NCBI GenBank assembly: GCA_949361645.1
Contig: OX442421.1
Location: forward strand, 2,974,633-3,038,632
Direction: 5' to 3'
Origin: Spongilla lacustris
Taxonomy: Eukaryota > Porifera > Demospongiae > Spongillida > Spongillidae
Length of the DNA stretch: 64,000 bases
Below are positions 20,561-31,255 of the stretch, piece after piece. The number at the start of each line of letters is the position of its first letter. The first letter of the stretch is position 1. A program made the translations under genes and the position numbers. The notes under the pieces were generated by a model. It ran no database searches and had not been told where the DNA came from. It saw nothing but the letters and a program-made list of their open reading frames with translations.

Positions 20561-20843
20561 ATTATGATAGGCACTGCGGAAAATTTTTATAAATGCTCAA
20601 AAAGATTTTAATATTATTATCGTTACAATGAGCAAAAAAAAGCTGCGTTTAACAGTATTTCATGCATCACCGTACCATTTTTAACACCGGAGATATTTAG
20701 TGCCAAAGTGACAACAGTGGTCAATGCCTAATTGCAATAAAACTGTTAAGATTGAGGAACAATAAAGCATAACCTTGCCATTCCGTAAGATATTTATTAC
20801 AAACATTGCATATAAGTGGTTCTGATTTAGGTAAGACTTTTAA

Positions 20844-21475
20844 CTCTTTGACAGTCAAGACGGATAACGTAGTTAATTGATTATTTGCCAGTAATGTTTT
20901 TAATTATGGCTACCCGTACGGCCGTTGCTTAGTAGTCGCTGTTCTCGAAGAATCACGCGGTTAGCCTCCTTAAAAAGATACTATTCATGATAGAAGAGTG
21001 TTTTATGATGTTTGTTATGATATATGGTGTACTAGCTTGAAAACAATCGGCAGCTAACAAGACCCGATTTAGGTCGAGCGAAGCGGGCAGGAATTCGAAG
21101 CCGTATATTGCGCATACTACGAAGCAGTCGATAAAAACACCATAGTTCTATCCCTTGTTGTTACATCTAACGTCCAGACGTTTTAAAAAGCTTCGCTCGC
21201 CTATGGTTTAGTAGAAAAGGCGGGTGCTAATTCGAAGCTGCTGGTGACGATAGAGACGCCATTACGTGTACACCTGCAGCTGTTCGTTCCCGCTTTCCTT
21301 TCCATTAAAAACCAACGCTCCGGTCATAGCTCTATGCCACTAAGGCTTATTGGTACACGGAGCGTGTAACCGTGCGACACAGACTGGTTTTCTATATGTG
21401 TGCATATATATATGCACTTGGCGGTAAACGCGAATTAATTTTTAGTATATATATATGCACTTGGCGGTCAAAGAG
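20844..21475 (+). mobile_element. TTAA MITE, copy 2
   Basis: Ends CTCTTTGACAGTCAAG and TTGGCGGTCAAAGAG, TTAA at 20840-20843 and 21476-21479. Full-length homologue of copy 1; the dyad near the right end is here TGCATATATATATGCA, so its AT core differs between copies while CTTGGCGGT is fixed. Confidence 0.9.
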
Positions 21476-21479
21476 TTAA

Positions 21480-23052
21480 AAGGCTTATCACTAAAATTCA
21501 TCACATGTATATTTTCAAATTGTGAATAAAAACTGCTAGCATGCATACACTTGAGCACAATATCACTTAGCATTGATCAATATTATTTTCATTGGCCACA
21601 AACACTAAATCACCAATTAAATAGTCCACGAGCATGTCATTAACCATCAATTCCTTATTCTTCAGATTCATCCATCATCCAATATCGAGAGTTATGGCAG
21701 TAACTCTCATATAGGATTTGTGCTGTATCATGAATATCATTAAAAAGACGCGACCCGCGTATAACTCATGAACCAAGAAACGGATAGTGTAGCTCTTTAT
21801 TGCTATCGAGCCACAATGGAAGGACGATAATTTTCATGTTTTGTTCAAGTCGCCAGACCATTTACTTTAAGAGAACAAAAAAGCTCGTACTCAGGGTAGT
21901 TAAGGCTGCCTCATGTTAAAAATCTTGTTTTCGTGTTGTTGACACATTGTCAACATTCATGTTTGTATTACATCATTATGACGTTATGTGGATCGTTACT
22001 TATCGATCTCCCGTCAGCGTATGACGTTTACTTTTGTACAACTTTCATACCTATTATGACCCTAGATAGATCCACAGCATAACATTTGCGTTATATGCTC
22101 CCAAACTAACGATTGCCAAAAATTAACAGCAGCTGTCGAGCAACACTAATCAGCCGCCTGGTTATTTGTTAATAACCACTGTACTTGACCCGCGTATTAA
22201 CGAACTTCTAAAATGCCGGGGTGAAAATGCAGCTCGAAGGTAACTTTTTAATGCTTGGCATGGCTTATGATTGGGGTTTTCAATAACTGGACCGTGCATC
22301 GAAGATTCATTAGTCTTTGTGCAGCTGGTCGGCCATTTTGAACTTTGTGCATGGTTGTTGTGAGTACAGCAAGCCAATTATTTAAATTCCTTAGTCGGCA
22401 TAATACGTGCAAACATATGGGGATTTTAAATACCCCATTAGTTTTCTAAGACACGGATCGCAACATCCTGGCATACAGCCGTAATTGGATATATCGCCGT
22501 ATTCCAAGCGGTTACATACCGCAGGGTGGTTTTCTAATCATAGAACATTACAAATAGTTGGAACAGTGTATAAAATACACTCGTCTAAAGTTTCTATCAT
22601 AGGGGACGCTTCTTGCGTGGGATTTGACTTTTTGTACATAGTCGCCATTTTTTATGACGTAAATTCATTAGGTGGCAGCCTTAAGTACGCTGAGTAGTTC
22701 TCGTTCCCAGACCGTAATTTGTCCATAGTCATCGTCGTCGTCTTTATGGGTGAGTATAACTCGAGATAGGAATGGTTTTAAAGAGCGCCAGTTACACCAA
22801 AAACCGTAGAATTTCCTGACAATACATCGTCAGGTATCAGATATATAAATAAAGCATGTAACCTTTATACGTAATTTGCAGCTGTTCTCGCGCGCCAAGA
22901 TATATGTAATCGTTACGTAATACAGAGTATTAAAACCATTTCACGTATAATTAGAATTGTGTATCGTAATATATGATTGGAACAGGTGGGAGTTTCATTT
23001 GTGTTTTTAGTTTTGCTCACCACTTTTAGCTAGTGAAGTTGTTTTTGTCAAA
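21480..23052. other. No recognised feature
   Basis: AT-rich sequence with only short unconvincing frames. Nothing supported. Confidence 0.4.
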
Positions 23053-23419
23053 ATGCCTTCTCGGCTACAAAAGAGGAAAGCTAAGCGACAAGAGGAATAC
23101 CTCCTAAATCGAGACTATGAGTTAGAGTCCTCCCGAGTTTGGTACGATGCTGATGCTGAACAAAGGCGGGCGTCTGCTCGTGACATGATAAGGGTCAGTG
23201 ATTACCACAAGCTTTAGGTCTGTTGAAGACAACCACCAATACATAGCAAATCTGGAGTCAAACCGAGCTTCTAAGAGGTGGCGACAGGAAAAGAATTCTG
23301 TTGCGGTGCGAGCTTCTAAGTGGCGGCGTTATGAACTGAACTCAGACGAGAAACGAGCTTCTAAGAGGGAAAGCTTGGCGCACGAGTTTGGAACTAGAAC
23401 AGCAGCAAATGTAACATAA
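23053..23419 (+). pseudogene. RASKR-repeat N-terminal fragment (Helitron-helicase-like?)
   Basis: Starts MPSRLQKRKAKRQEEYLLNR, ... AEQRRASARDMIR, breaks, then a second frame reads NRASKRWRQEKNSVAVRASK and NSDEKRASKRESL. Repeats of the type 'NSxxxRASKRxRYExNSE' head many transposon proteins in cnidarians and sponges, including Helitron replicase-helicases; this is recall. Nothing recognisable follows, so this is a fragment. Confidence 0.35.
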
Positions 23420-23624
23420 CTGTAAACATTGTGTTGCTAGGCAATAAACATGGGAATTACAACGGCTGGATTTTATCATACAATCGTATTTACTTCAACA
23501 TTGTACTAGTATGTACGGGTTGCAAAGTACAAGCACACCTATACACTAGTAGTCACTTATAAAAAAAAAAGAATGAAACAAGATATAAAAACATTCTCTC
23601 TGAGAAAGTTAGTGGTATATAGGA

Positions 23625-23822
23625 TTTGAAGGCAATGGTGGTGCAAAAAGGAAGGGAACAAGGGATCAACGATGGTACAAATTTTTTGAATAGTCCTATA
23701 TTTAGCACTTTTGTAGTACGTACATTTTACGTTGCTCAATATAGGACTATTCAAAAATTTTGTACCATCATTGATCCCTTGTTCCCTTCCTTTTTACACC
23801 ACCATTGCCTTCAAATCCTATA
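23625..23822. mobile_element. Short hairpin MITE
   Basis: Near-perfect inverted repeat of about 85-bp arms centred near 23722 (TATAGGATTTGAAGGCAATG at the left, complement at the right; AATAGTCCTATAT / ATATAGGACTATT inside). TATA at the tips suggests a TA target. Confidence 0.7.
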
Positions 23823-24285
23823 TAACTGTTACTTAAGAGTCCCACACTGCACGTCCGGTTAGCACCAACGGAGCCATTACAAATGGATTTATCAGACTGC
23901 CAGCAAGGGAGCAACAACCAGCTGCCAAACACCCCAGGGTCATTGGGGGCCCCCAGAATAATCATGCTGGTGGAGACTCACACCTACAAGTGCCCCACAC
24001 AATGGGACCAGCCCCCATGGCCCTCCTGCCTACTACCTGTCCTTCACTGAATGTATTATTCTGGGGGCCCCCAATGACCCTGGGGTGTTTGGCAGCTGGT
24101 TGCTCCCTTGCTGGCAGTCTGATAACTCCATCTGTAATGGCTTCGTTGGTGCTAACCGGACGTGCAGTGTGGGACTCTTAAGTAACAGTTATGGGAGCGG
24201 ACCCAATTGGTCCCTGGGTCGTTGACTCTACGTGCAGTGAAGGACAGGTATTGGGCAGGAGGGCCGTGGGGGCTGGTCCCAGTGT
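23823..24285. repeat. Inverted duplication with GGGGGCCCCC core
   Basis: 23823-23965 is repeated inverted at 24051-24195, and 23995-24040 inverted at 24233-24285. It adjoins the hairpin MITE. The arms read as open protein-like frames (FGSWLL, CNG.VGANRTCSVGLLSNSY) on opposite strands, but there is no other sign of coding. Confidence 0.6.
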
Positions 24286-25470
24286 GTCAGACACTTGCAC
24301 TGAGGGCTAATGGTTCCATTGGCCCCTTGAACTTGCAGTGAACAATAAATAGTGGGGGTGGGGAGGGGGGCTGGACCCAGGGGGTTCTGCTACATGTACA
24401 TGTAAGTCCATTTGCAGTGAGAGCTAATAGTTCCACGGGTACTGTTGGGAGGGGGCATGTGTGGCTTCCCTTGGTACATGCACATGTAGTTAACGGCTCC
24501 CCTGAATTGTGGGGGCTGCCAACTCCATTTGTAGCGAGAGAGTTAGTAGTGTCTCCACTGGAGTTGTGGAGGCTGACCCCATTGGTTAGTTTGTGGCTCC
24601 TGTGTAGGGTCTGATATGGGCGGGTGGTTCCATAGGTAGTGCAGGTAGGTGGCTCTGCATATATGGCATCTGTTGGTTATGCAAGGCTGCTGTCTGGACT
24701 TGCAATGTAATACGTGGGGGTGGAGCTAGTGGCTCTTTTAGTGATTTAGCGGCTGTTTTCTCCCTATAACTGCCATCGTCAGTGGTATGACCGCCATCAC
24801 TACCGTTCTCAACGTCCCCATCCTCGTTGAATATCAATCGTCGTATCCGTACCGCTCAAACTCGTCCGCGGATTGAAACTCTTACGAGCTTGTCTTCAGT
24901 GGATCTCGCCGCATTGTTTATCTATACACAGAAGACAACGAATAACAACTGTGACAGGGACGATAGATTTTTAAAAAACTTACGCAGTATAGGTGTGGCT
25001 ATAAGGTATCAAAGTCTCAGCCCACAGGAAGTAGTTGCATATTCATGTGCTTTGGTATGGAAGCGGTTCATGCACGTACAACGGCGCGATTCGAGCGGGA
25101 AACTTGTACCAACTTTGTGCCGCTGTATCTCAGTAACACATGATATAAAAATTAACGAACAGAACAAATCAATAGTTATAGGACCTCTCTACCTACAAAC
25201 CAAATTTGAAGCGAATTGATTACTCCTACCGAAAGTTATTGCAGGTTTGAACCCAGTGGGGTATCGTACGTTGCAATACTGGTACGGAGCAAGTGCAAGA
25301 CTCCAAAATGTATTTTACCATAGAGAAATGGTATAGTATGAAGTGTTGAAAATAGGATGTAGATAGCTTTAACCGTTGGGAAGTTATAGCTATTTAAACA
25401 TAAAGGTATTTTATAACATTTTTTATATATATATGAAGGCTCATTTTGTCATGAACTGTCCCATATAATA
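24286..25470. other. Degenerate repeats and unassigned frames
   Basis: 24290-24600 contains diverged copies of a unit with TTTGCAGTGAGAGCTAATAG. 24586-24837 minus (EDGDVENGSDGGHTTDDGSY...) and 24827-25219 plus (130 codons) are open frames without recognised domain; one may be an exon. No firm feature. Confidence 0.3.
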
Positions 25471-25474
25471 ATAA

Positions 25475-25935
25475 TACTTGCAAGCATGAAGGCGATGTGG
25501 TTTCCTGCCACAATAAACTCCATGATGTGTTTGTGGATTGTTGTAGGCGAGCTAATGTATCTGCCCAAGTCCAGGTGGCAGTGGTTTTGGGCATGACAAA
25601 CGCAACACCAGACCAGCAGATGTTAACCCTTCTATTTTTGTCTGAAGCGGGAGTGACGACAGGGTCTGCAGCTTTAGTGGCGGAATATCGCAAGCATGAT
25701 TTGAACGACCCAAAGTGCTCTGAGTTGGGCTAGAAATGCACACCACTAGCAGTGGAGACCTATGGCTGCTAGGGTGCGGAGGCTAGGGAAACACTATGCG
25801 TCTTGCCACTCATGTGGCCCTACCCATGAGGTGCACCAAGTCCCAGGCCACTGCTTCCATTTATGGCAGACTCAGCCTCACTTTGGTGAGGTCCTGTGCA
25901 AGAGCTCTGCTGTCAAGAGCTGGACCTTCATTGGT
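25475..25935 (+). pseudogene. Severely truncated copy of the non-LTR retrotransposon
   Basis: Reads CKHEGDVVSCHNKLHDVFVD, then LSEAGVTTGSAALVAEYRKH, matching the endonuclease region of the copy at 27682-30564. Stops and frameshifts follow. Ends in an A-rich stretch near 25975-25995, consistent with a retrotransposon 3' end. The catalytic RPAD segment is destroyed here (PDQQM). Confidence 0.75.
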
Positions 25936-26469
25936 CATCACTGCATTTTATTTCTTTTGTTGTTTTTTGTGTGTTAAAAAATAAATAAAAATTATTGCTA
26001 TATTGCTGCAATCTATGTCATTAGCGTCAGCTGAAATTCTGATTCGTTTTAGGTGGTTAACGAGTTCTGCAAGTGCCTTGCTTTTGCCTCCTCTTTATAA
26101 TCTTCCGCTAATAGACCTGTTATATCACGCTTTTGGATTAGGCTCGTGACCCAAGCTGCATTGGTTCTGAAAAGAACCCGTGGCGTTTGACGCGGATAAC
26201 TCGTCATACATGGCTATCCGTAGTACGCACACCCTCAGTGATGTCACATATATCTAATACATTTACTGAAGAATCCTAATATTAAATACAATTCCTTAAA
26301 TTTTAATCTTTACTGCTTTTATAGCAATACTTAGTATAGTTAACAAATGTATTAAAAATTATATGGTTACTTTAGTAGTATGACATTATTTTCATCTCTT
26401 AAGTGGAATTAATTCGGCAGTAATGATGCTAAGCAGCACTCATCAAAAGCCTTATAAAAACAAACCTAA

Positions 26470-26715
26470 CATATATTCACATTCAAATAAAAGATTTCGC
26501 GGGGTTTTGTACTTGAAGCCCGTGAAATCTTGCTTCTTACTTCAATATGAATATATTCGGAACAATGCATCGCAAATTAAACCATCTTTGGACTTCTATA
26601 GACACAGGACTGCTTTGTAAATACTCAAAATGTGACTATTATACTGCACCAAGGAGATACAGCGCATTTTGAAGACCGCACGATTAGACGAGTTTATGGC
26701 CATTTTTCGCACGCG
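26470..26715. mobile_element. Half of palindromic MITE (family of 32969-33401)
   Basis: Shares ATTCACATTCAAxTAA, GGGGTTTTGTACTTGAAG, and CATCGCAAATTAAACCATCT with the full palindrome. Missing its left end and about a third of the left arm. Confidence 0.7.
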
Positions 26716-26739
26716 GTCATGTGTTTTTTTTTTCTTCCA

Positions 26740-27172
26740 AGGTTAGCTTGTGTACATTTAAGTGGACTAGTCAGCTGGTGAGTTTGCAAGAGTAATTACA
26801 TGGTGCGTGAAGATGGGAGCTTGAGTGCTTGCAATTGGAAATTGGCTTGTGTATGAAAATCGGTTTGTGCGAGCTTTACATGTGGGGTCACAGTATGGGA
26901 GAAGTTGGTTACAGAAAATGATTTCATTTTAGTAGCCATGCAGTATACAAATGGCAAAGTGCCTTGATTTAGTTGGAGGGGCAGTAGTCATTTATAAACA
27001 AATGTAGGGGCCTGGTGCAGGGCCACAGTGGCCAGAGCTATAGTGTTGTTAGAAGTCAGCATGAAACCATGAGGAGCATTATGTTTGGTGAGGGTGCAAT
27101 GGCCCATGTTACGTGGGGGTGAGGCCACAGGTTTGCCATGTATGCTGTGATTGTTAGTAGCCAGTATACACA
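26740..27172. repeat. Intronic repeat related to 31256-31500
   Basis: CACAGTGGCCAG, CTATAGTGTT and GAAGTCAGCATGAAACCA recur with changes at 31290-31350. The non-LTR element lies between the two related stretches. No gene seen. Confidence 0.4.
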
Positions 27173-27174
27173 TA

Positions 27175-27543
27175 CATTACCAGTCAGAAAAAAAGTTTCC
27201 CACCGTAGAGTACGGTGATACGCTAAGCACATACAGTAGTTAGCGTACGACATTATTATGGTACGGTAGAGGAATACAGCGCACAGCACAATACGTCTCT
27301 ACGCTGACTACGCGTACCAGCGTTGCCATGATTATATGGCACGAAATGTACGTCATGCTTCCAAAGCTGCTGGTATTTGTGTTTGCGCGACAAAGTGGCC
27401 AAATTCTACTACCCGAACTAGGCACTCAATGTTTACATGAACTTCGCTACTCAGTACCCGTAGCTACGGTCTCACGCTACAATGCTACGCCACGATGATT
27501 AAACTATGAGGAATGTAGAGAAGCTTTTTTCTGACTGGTACTG
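27175..27543. mobile_element. Tc1-like MITE, copy 1
   Basis: Ends CATTACCAGTCAGAAAAA and TTTTCTGACTGGTACTG with TA on both sides. Interior is rich in TACG words (TACGCTGACTACGCGTACCA). Copy 2 at 61700-62076 is closely similar and has the canonical start CAGTACCAGTC, so the first bases here have mutated. No coding capacity. Confidence 0.85.
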
Positions 27544-27681
27544 TACATGTGACAAAGTGCCTGGGCCTCCTTGATTTTATTTGATTATCATTTTAAATAA
27601 TGTTTTAATATTTTTACATACACCGTACAGCACACCAACAAAATCAAAGTCACAGCAGCAACCACCCCACACCCACACATC

Positions 27682-30564
27682 TCAACCCCCCTCCTCGGAA
27701 TGCCGAAATCTTGCACGGGAGAGCAAGGCTCTAGCATTGGCTCTCACAAGCGAAAGGCTTAGCCTCTGGTACAAGATGGTGGTAGCCTGTGATTTTTTGC
27801 ATCCCATTTGGATGGCTAGACGAGCCGCAAGCGTCAAGAAGGATTGTTGTGCTTCCATGCCCCAGCATCCATATGACTCCACAGTTAGGGGAATGCACAC
27901 CCATCCACGCTCAGCACACTTGGAATCATTGGCACTGTGCTTTCTCACCTCAGCAACCAGAGCAGAAGACCCACATCTCACCCCCGCTTCAGTCAAAGTG
28001 GTTGGGTTAAGCGGTGAAGTGATAGTGAGGTCAAAAGCAGCAGGTTTGCCAAGATGCCAGTTGTTCACAAGTACGTCAGCAGGACGAGAGTGCAGCCCGT
28101 CAAGACCAAGACCACTTCCAACTTCGACCTGACCTCCTAAGCAAGCCCTATGACAGAACTCCACAAAAACATCACGAAGGCTGTTGTGACGCAAGACCAC
28201 ATCACCCCCGTGTTTGCACGTCAATGCATGGTGACCAAGCGGGTCCAGCCTGTGGTTAGGACAATAGGGACAGCATGAGTCAAAAGAAACATCCATACCA
28301 AGCCACCACTTGATGGCAACCTGAAATTCATTAGGCTCTAGATGCAGGTTAAGGCCTGGAGAGGGGATAACAGTAAGCCAAGAAGCGGCATGACGTGAAG
28401 AGACTGATAATAAGCGAGCTCTATTGGCCGGAGAGGAGAGATCAAACAGCTGCCGAAACTGCTGATCTTCAATTTTGCTAGACAAAGTGTGCTGGCGCAG
28501 GTTAGAGGTGGCTAATATCTCTTCAGAGATGGAATCAGCTGCTGGCACTAACTCATTAAAAAGCACGATTGATTCAGACAAATGTAAGTTAAAGGACTTG
28601 TCAAAGCCCGAACTACTAAGCGAAGCTAGGTACACTGCAGCGGAATGGCATGACAAGCTACGAAGGCCAAGTCCTACCCTACTAAGACTGAGTTGTGCTT
28701 GCATCCAATCAATATCAGAGGTGTCTAACGCTGTGCATTCAGTAAAGCATTGGCGCACCTCCTTGTCAAATAAAGCCAAGCCCTCAGTGATGTATGAAGG
28801 AGGTGTGGAACGGGCAAGGTGCACCAACTTACAGAATGTGGCACACTGCCGTAGGAGAAGAAAAGCCACCTGGGGATCCACTGCACCTACTTCTGCCAAT
28901 TGGGATAGTAGTTTCGCTGCATCGGCACGCTTTTGTGCTAAGAATTTGGCGCAAAAAATGGGATCACCAATTGGTGCACCAAGAATCTCGAGGTTAGGTA
29001 CTCGTGACACTTTCATCTCAGGAGGGAAGGAGGACAGGTCACCCTGTCCAAACAACTCGCACTTAGAAAAGTTGATAAACAGCCCCACTGATGGACCCAT
29101 CTCTTGAATAAGAGTCACCGCCCAGTTAACAGCCTGAGAGTGTCCTGCCAAAACACCGTCGTCAAGGAACCATTTGTTAAACACTAGAGATACACAATCC
29201 TTGTCCTGTGCGAGAGATAACACCAACTTGTGCAGAACTATGGAAAAGAGAAATGGACCCAGAGGATCCCCTTGCTGGACACCTGTCTCCGAACTTATCT
29301 GTCCAAGAGGGTGCCATAACGTGGGGTGGGAACCGTAACACCAGCCTACCCAGGGAAGAAGCTCTGGGAAATGGACTGCACATTCCTCCAGGAGAGCCTG
29401 ACGAGTCACCAAGTTGAATGCGTTAGACAAATCCACCTTGCAGACAGAAAAATTTACGTCTTTCCAATGTTTCTGGATGCAGCTCCTAACACCATGAATG
29501 ACCTTTTCTGCCCCAGCAGGGCAAGCGACTCCATATTGAAAAGGAGCGAAAAATTCAGAAGCTTTGGGCTTGGTGATGATACAAAGACACTTCCCTGTTA
29601 AGCGTCTCAATACCTCCCCAACTGCAATAGGGCGAATGTCCAATGGACGTCCCTCCTTGTTCTTCACTAATGCAGTGAGAGAACCCCCAGCCAGAAACTT
29701 TGATATCAAAACTGGAGCTTTACCACTGGCCGTGATGTAGACTACACCATGCAAAGAGGAACAAATAGAAGTAGGTAGATGGACCTGAGCAGCATCAAGC
29801 AGATGCTGAATACGAAGCCCTGAAGGGCCGCAGGCTGTACCTTTGGGGAAGAAATGGAGAACTGACAAAATGTTAAAGTCATGTGGCAACACATGATTGA
29901 CAGGAGGACTTGAAGAGTTGGGCAGAGAAGGATGGGGACCTTTAGGATGCTTCTGCTGGAGCAAATCCCACACCTCTGGGGTATTTGGAGCGACACCTGG
30001 TGAAACAAGGGCCTGGCAAGCTTTCCCTAGTAACCCCTCTCTACTCAGACCTATAGCCGAAGAAATCTTCTTTTTGGAAATATCCACCTGAGAATTTTGC
30101 TTTTGAGAAGGGATGACAGGACGCTTGTTTATTTGGTTCCAAATGATACCAATGTCACCTTGAGACCACAGGTTGCATAACTGCTCTATCGATGGGTGCT
30201 TACAGTTACGCCCACCCTGCTTAGAAGCTCGCAGCACACATTTGGGAAGCATGAAGAGCCTCAACCATGCCTCCTCTGAGTTCTCATAGCAAATTGATTT
30301 CAGGACGTCTGACAGGACCCGAGCAAAGGCAGGCCTGGCCTTGTGGGGAATGTAGCGAATTGTTGGACACTGTAGTTCACACACAACGTCAAATGAAGGA
30401 AGTGCAGGGATTTGATTTTCAGAAGGACTGGAGTCAGCAAGGGAACTATGAAGGAAACTACGACAACCTGAGACATTCGTGGGGCACTTCTCCAGATGAG
30501 ATGCAAAGCGGGACACTGCTACAAGAGAGGTCTTGTTCCTATAGCCACCAGGTAGGTACTTCAC
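27682..30564 (-). CDS. Reverse transcriptase / restriction-like endonuclease polyprotein (pol part)
   Basis: One open frame of ~960 codons. RT blocks in order: FFPKGTACGPSGLRIQHLLD, RPIAVGEVLRRLTGK, VCKVDLSNAFNLV (first Asp), GVQQGDPLGPFLFSIVLH, and WFLDDGVLAG (catalytic LDD). Near the C-terminus CCPYC...DPLGHHALTC is a CCHC-type zinc site, followed by RHNSLRDVF, RPADVLVNNW, KPAAFDLTITSPL and CIPLTVESYGCWG, compatible with a PD-(D/E)XK restriction-like nuclease (D in RPAD, D in AFDL). The frame start has no ATG; it overlaps ORF1 (30539-31222) in another frame, and the zinc-finger region straddles that point, so one frameshift probably split a single protein. Otherwise intact; it reverse-transcribes its RNA at a nicked chromosomal target. 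Confidence 0.8.
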   Translation of the reverse strand: MKYLPGGYRNKTSLVAVSRFASHLEKCPTNVSGCRSFLHSSLADSSPSENQIPALPSFDVVCELQCPTIRYIPHKARPAFARVLSDVLKSICYENSEEAWLRLFMLPKCVLRASKQGGRNCKHPSIEQLCNLWSQGDIGIIWNQINKRPVIPSQKQNSQVDISKKKISSAIGLSREGLLGKACQALVSPGVAPNTPEVWDLLQQKHPKGPHPSLPNSSSPPVNHVLPHDFNILSVLHFFPKGTACGPSGLRIQHLLDAAQVHLPTSICSSLHGVVYITASGKAPVLISKFLAGGSLTALVKNKEGRPLDIRPIAVGEVLRRLTGKCLCIITKPKASEFFAPFQYGVACPAGAEKVIHGVRSCIQKHWKDVNFSVCKVDLSNAFNLVTRQALLEECAVHFPELLPWVGWCYGSHPTLWHPLGQISSETGVQQGDPLGPFLFSIVLHKLVLSLAQDKDCVSLVFNKWFLDDGVLAGHSQAVNWAVTLIQEMGPSVGLFINFSKCELFGQGDLSSFPPEMKVSRVPNLEILGAPIGDPIFCAKFLAQKRADAAKLLSQLAEVGAVDPQVAFLLLRQCATFCKLVHLARSTPPSYITEGLALFDKEVRQCFTECTALDTSDIDWMQAQLSLSRVGLGLRSLSCHSAAVYLASLSSSGFDKSFNLHLSESIVLFNELVPAADSISEEILATSNLRQHTLSSKIEDQQFRQLFDLSSPANRARLLSVSSRHAASWLTVIPSPGLNLHLEPNEFQVAIKWWLGMDVSFDSCCPYCPNHRLDPLGHHALTCKHGGDVVLRHNSLRDVFVEFCHRACLGGQVEVGSGLGLDGLHSRPADVLVNNWHLGKPAAFDLTITSPLNPTTLTEAGVRCGSSALVAEVRKHSANDSKCAERGWVCIPLTVESYGCWGMEAQQSFLTLAARLAIQMGCKKSQATTILYQRLSLSLVRANARALLSRARFRHSEEGG

Positions 30565-31222
30565 CAGGGAAAACCCCTTGAGAGTGGAGATTCATGTGAC
30601 TTCGCCACATGGTGGGTGCAATGTGCTCCTGGCATCCTGCAACTATACACTGTTTCCTGTGGGCAGTGAGTAGAGGCGGCCCTGGAAGACGCGCCGACCG
30701 TGGTGATGGAATATTTGTCCGAAGGGGCAGGGACGGGACTGAGGGCTCAGGGGACGCAACTTGACATGGAAGTTCAGAAAACGCTTGCCTTGATGTCGAG
30801 GGTGGTTGATATGGGCCTGGAAACAGTAGATATTGCAATGGAGAGGAAGAAGATGAAGGCGGCGGCTGTAATGCGGACAGCTGCTGTGAATGTGCTGAAG
30901 ACAGCGGTGGATTTGCGGACAGCTGCTGTGAATATAATAATGGAGAGCCTGGAGGAGGCAGATCATCCACGGTCGGGGAAGGCCTCGTTGATAGGAGAGG
31001 AATTACTTGTAACGAGGGTTGCGACGCCTGAGCCGATGAGCATGAAGGCGATAGGATAGGGAGCAGCGGCTGCGACGATGTCTGAGATACTGTGGGCCTA
31101 ATCGAAGCGTTAGCACACTTACCTTTCCTTCCTGGGTAGCAGTCGATGCAGACTTTATTGCCTTTAGCACAGGTGCAACCCTTACAAAGCGCTCTCTTGC
31201 CATTGCAGCTGCAGCAAGGCAT
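30539..31222 (-). CDS. N-terminal part of the non-LTR protein: Cys-cluster and C2H2 finger
   Basis: Begins with ATG: MPCCSCNGKRALCKGCTCAK then CIDCYPGRKGKCAN, a dense CXC/CX2C cluster. A long Ser/Pro/Gln-rich linker follows. Near the end CIVAGCQEHIAPTMWRSHMN plus LH fits CX4CX11HX3H, a C2H2 finger; such fingers give target recognition in R2-like elements. It runs out of frame at 30539 where the RT frame takes over. Confidence 0.65.
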   Translation of the reverse strand: MPCCSCNGKRALCKGCTCAKGNKVCIDCYPGRKGKCANASIRPTVSQTSSQPLLPILSPSCSSAQASQPSLQVIPLLSTRPSPTVDDLPPPGSPLLYSQQLSANPPLSSAHSQQLSALQPPPSSSSSPLQYLLFPGPYQPPSTSRQAFSELPCQVASPEPSVPSLPLRTNIPSPRSARLPGPPLLTAHRKQCIVAGCQEHIAPTMWRSHMNLHSQGVFPGEVPTWWL

Positions 31223-31255
31223 TCTACGCCATTTTTTATTATTTTTATCATTTTT

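Larger units (their letters stand above)
27560..31255 (-). mobile_element. Non-LTR retrotransposon with restriction-like endonuclease-type C-terminus
   Basis: Minus-strand element with a Cys-rich ORF1 portion, reverse transcriptase and C-terminal zinc/endonuclease-like domain. No apurinic-type endonuclease precedes the RT, which together with the C-terminal domain places it among early-branching (R2/NeSL/Utopia-like) non-LTR elements. Two truncated relatives are at 5300-6442 and 25475-25935. The 3' region after the stop (27560-27681) is T-rich on the plus strand. No target duplication identified. Confidence 0.75.

Noticed and set aside
24827..25219. 130-codon plus-strand frame as a gene
   Set aside because: No ATG-context, splice or domain evidence, and no recognised similarity. 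Left as unassigned.
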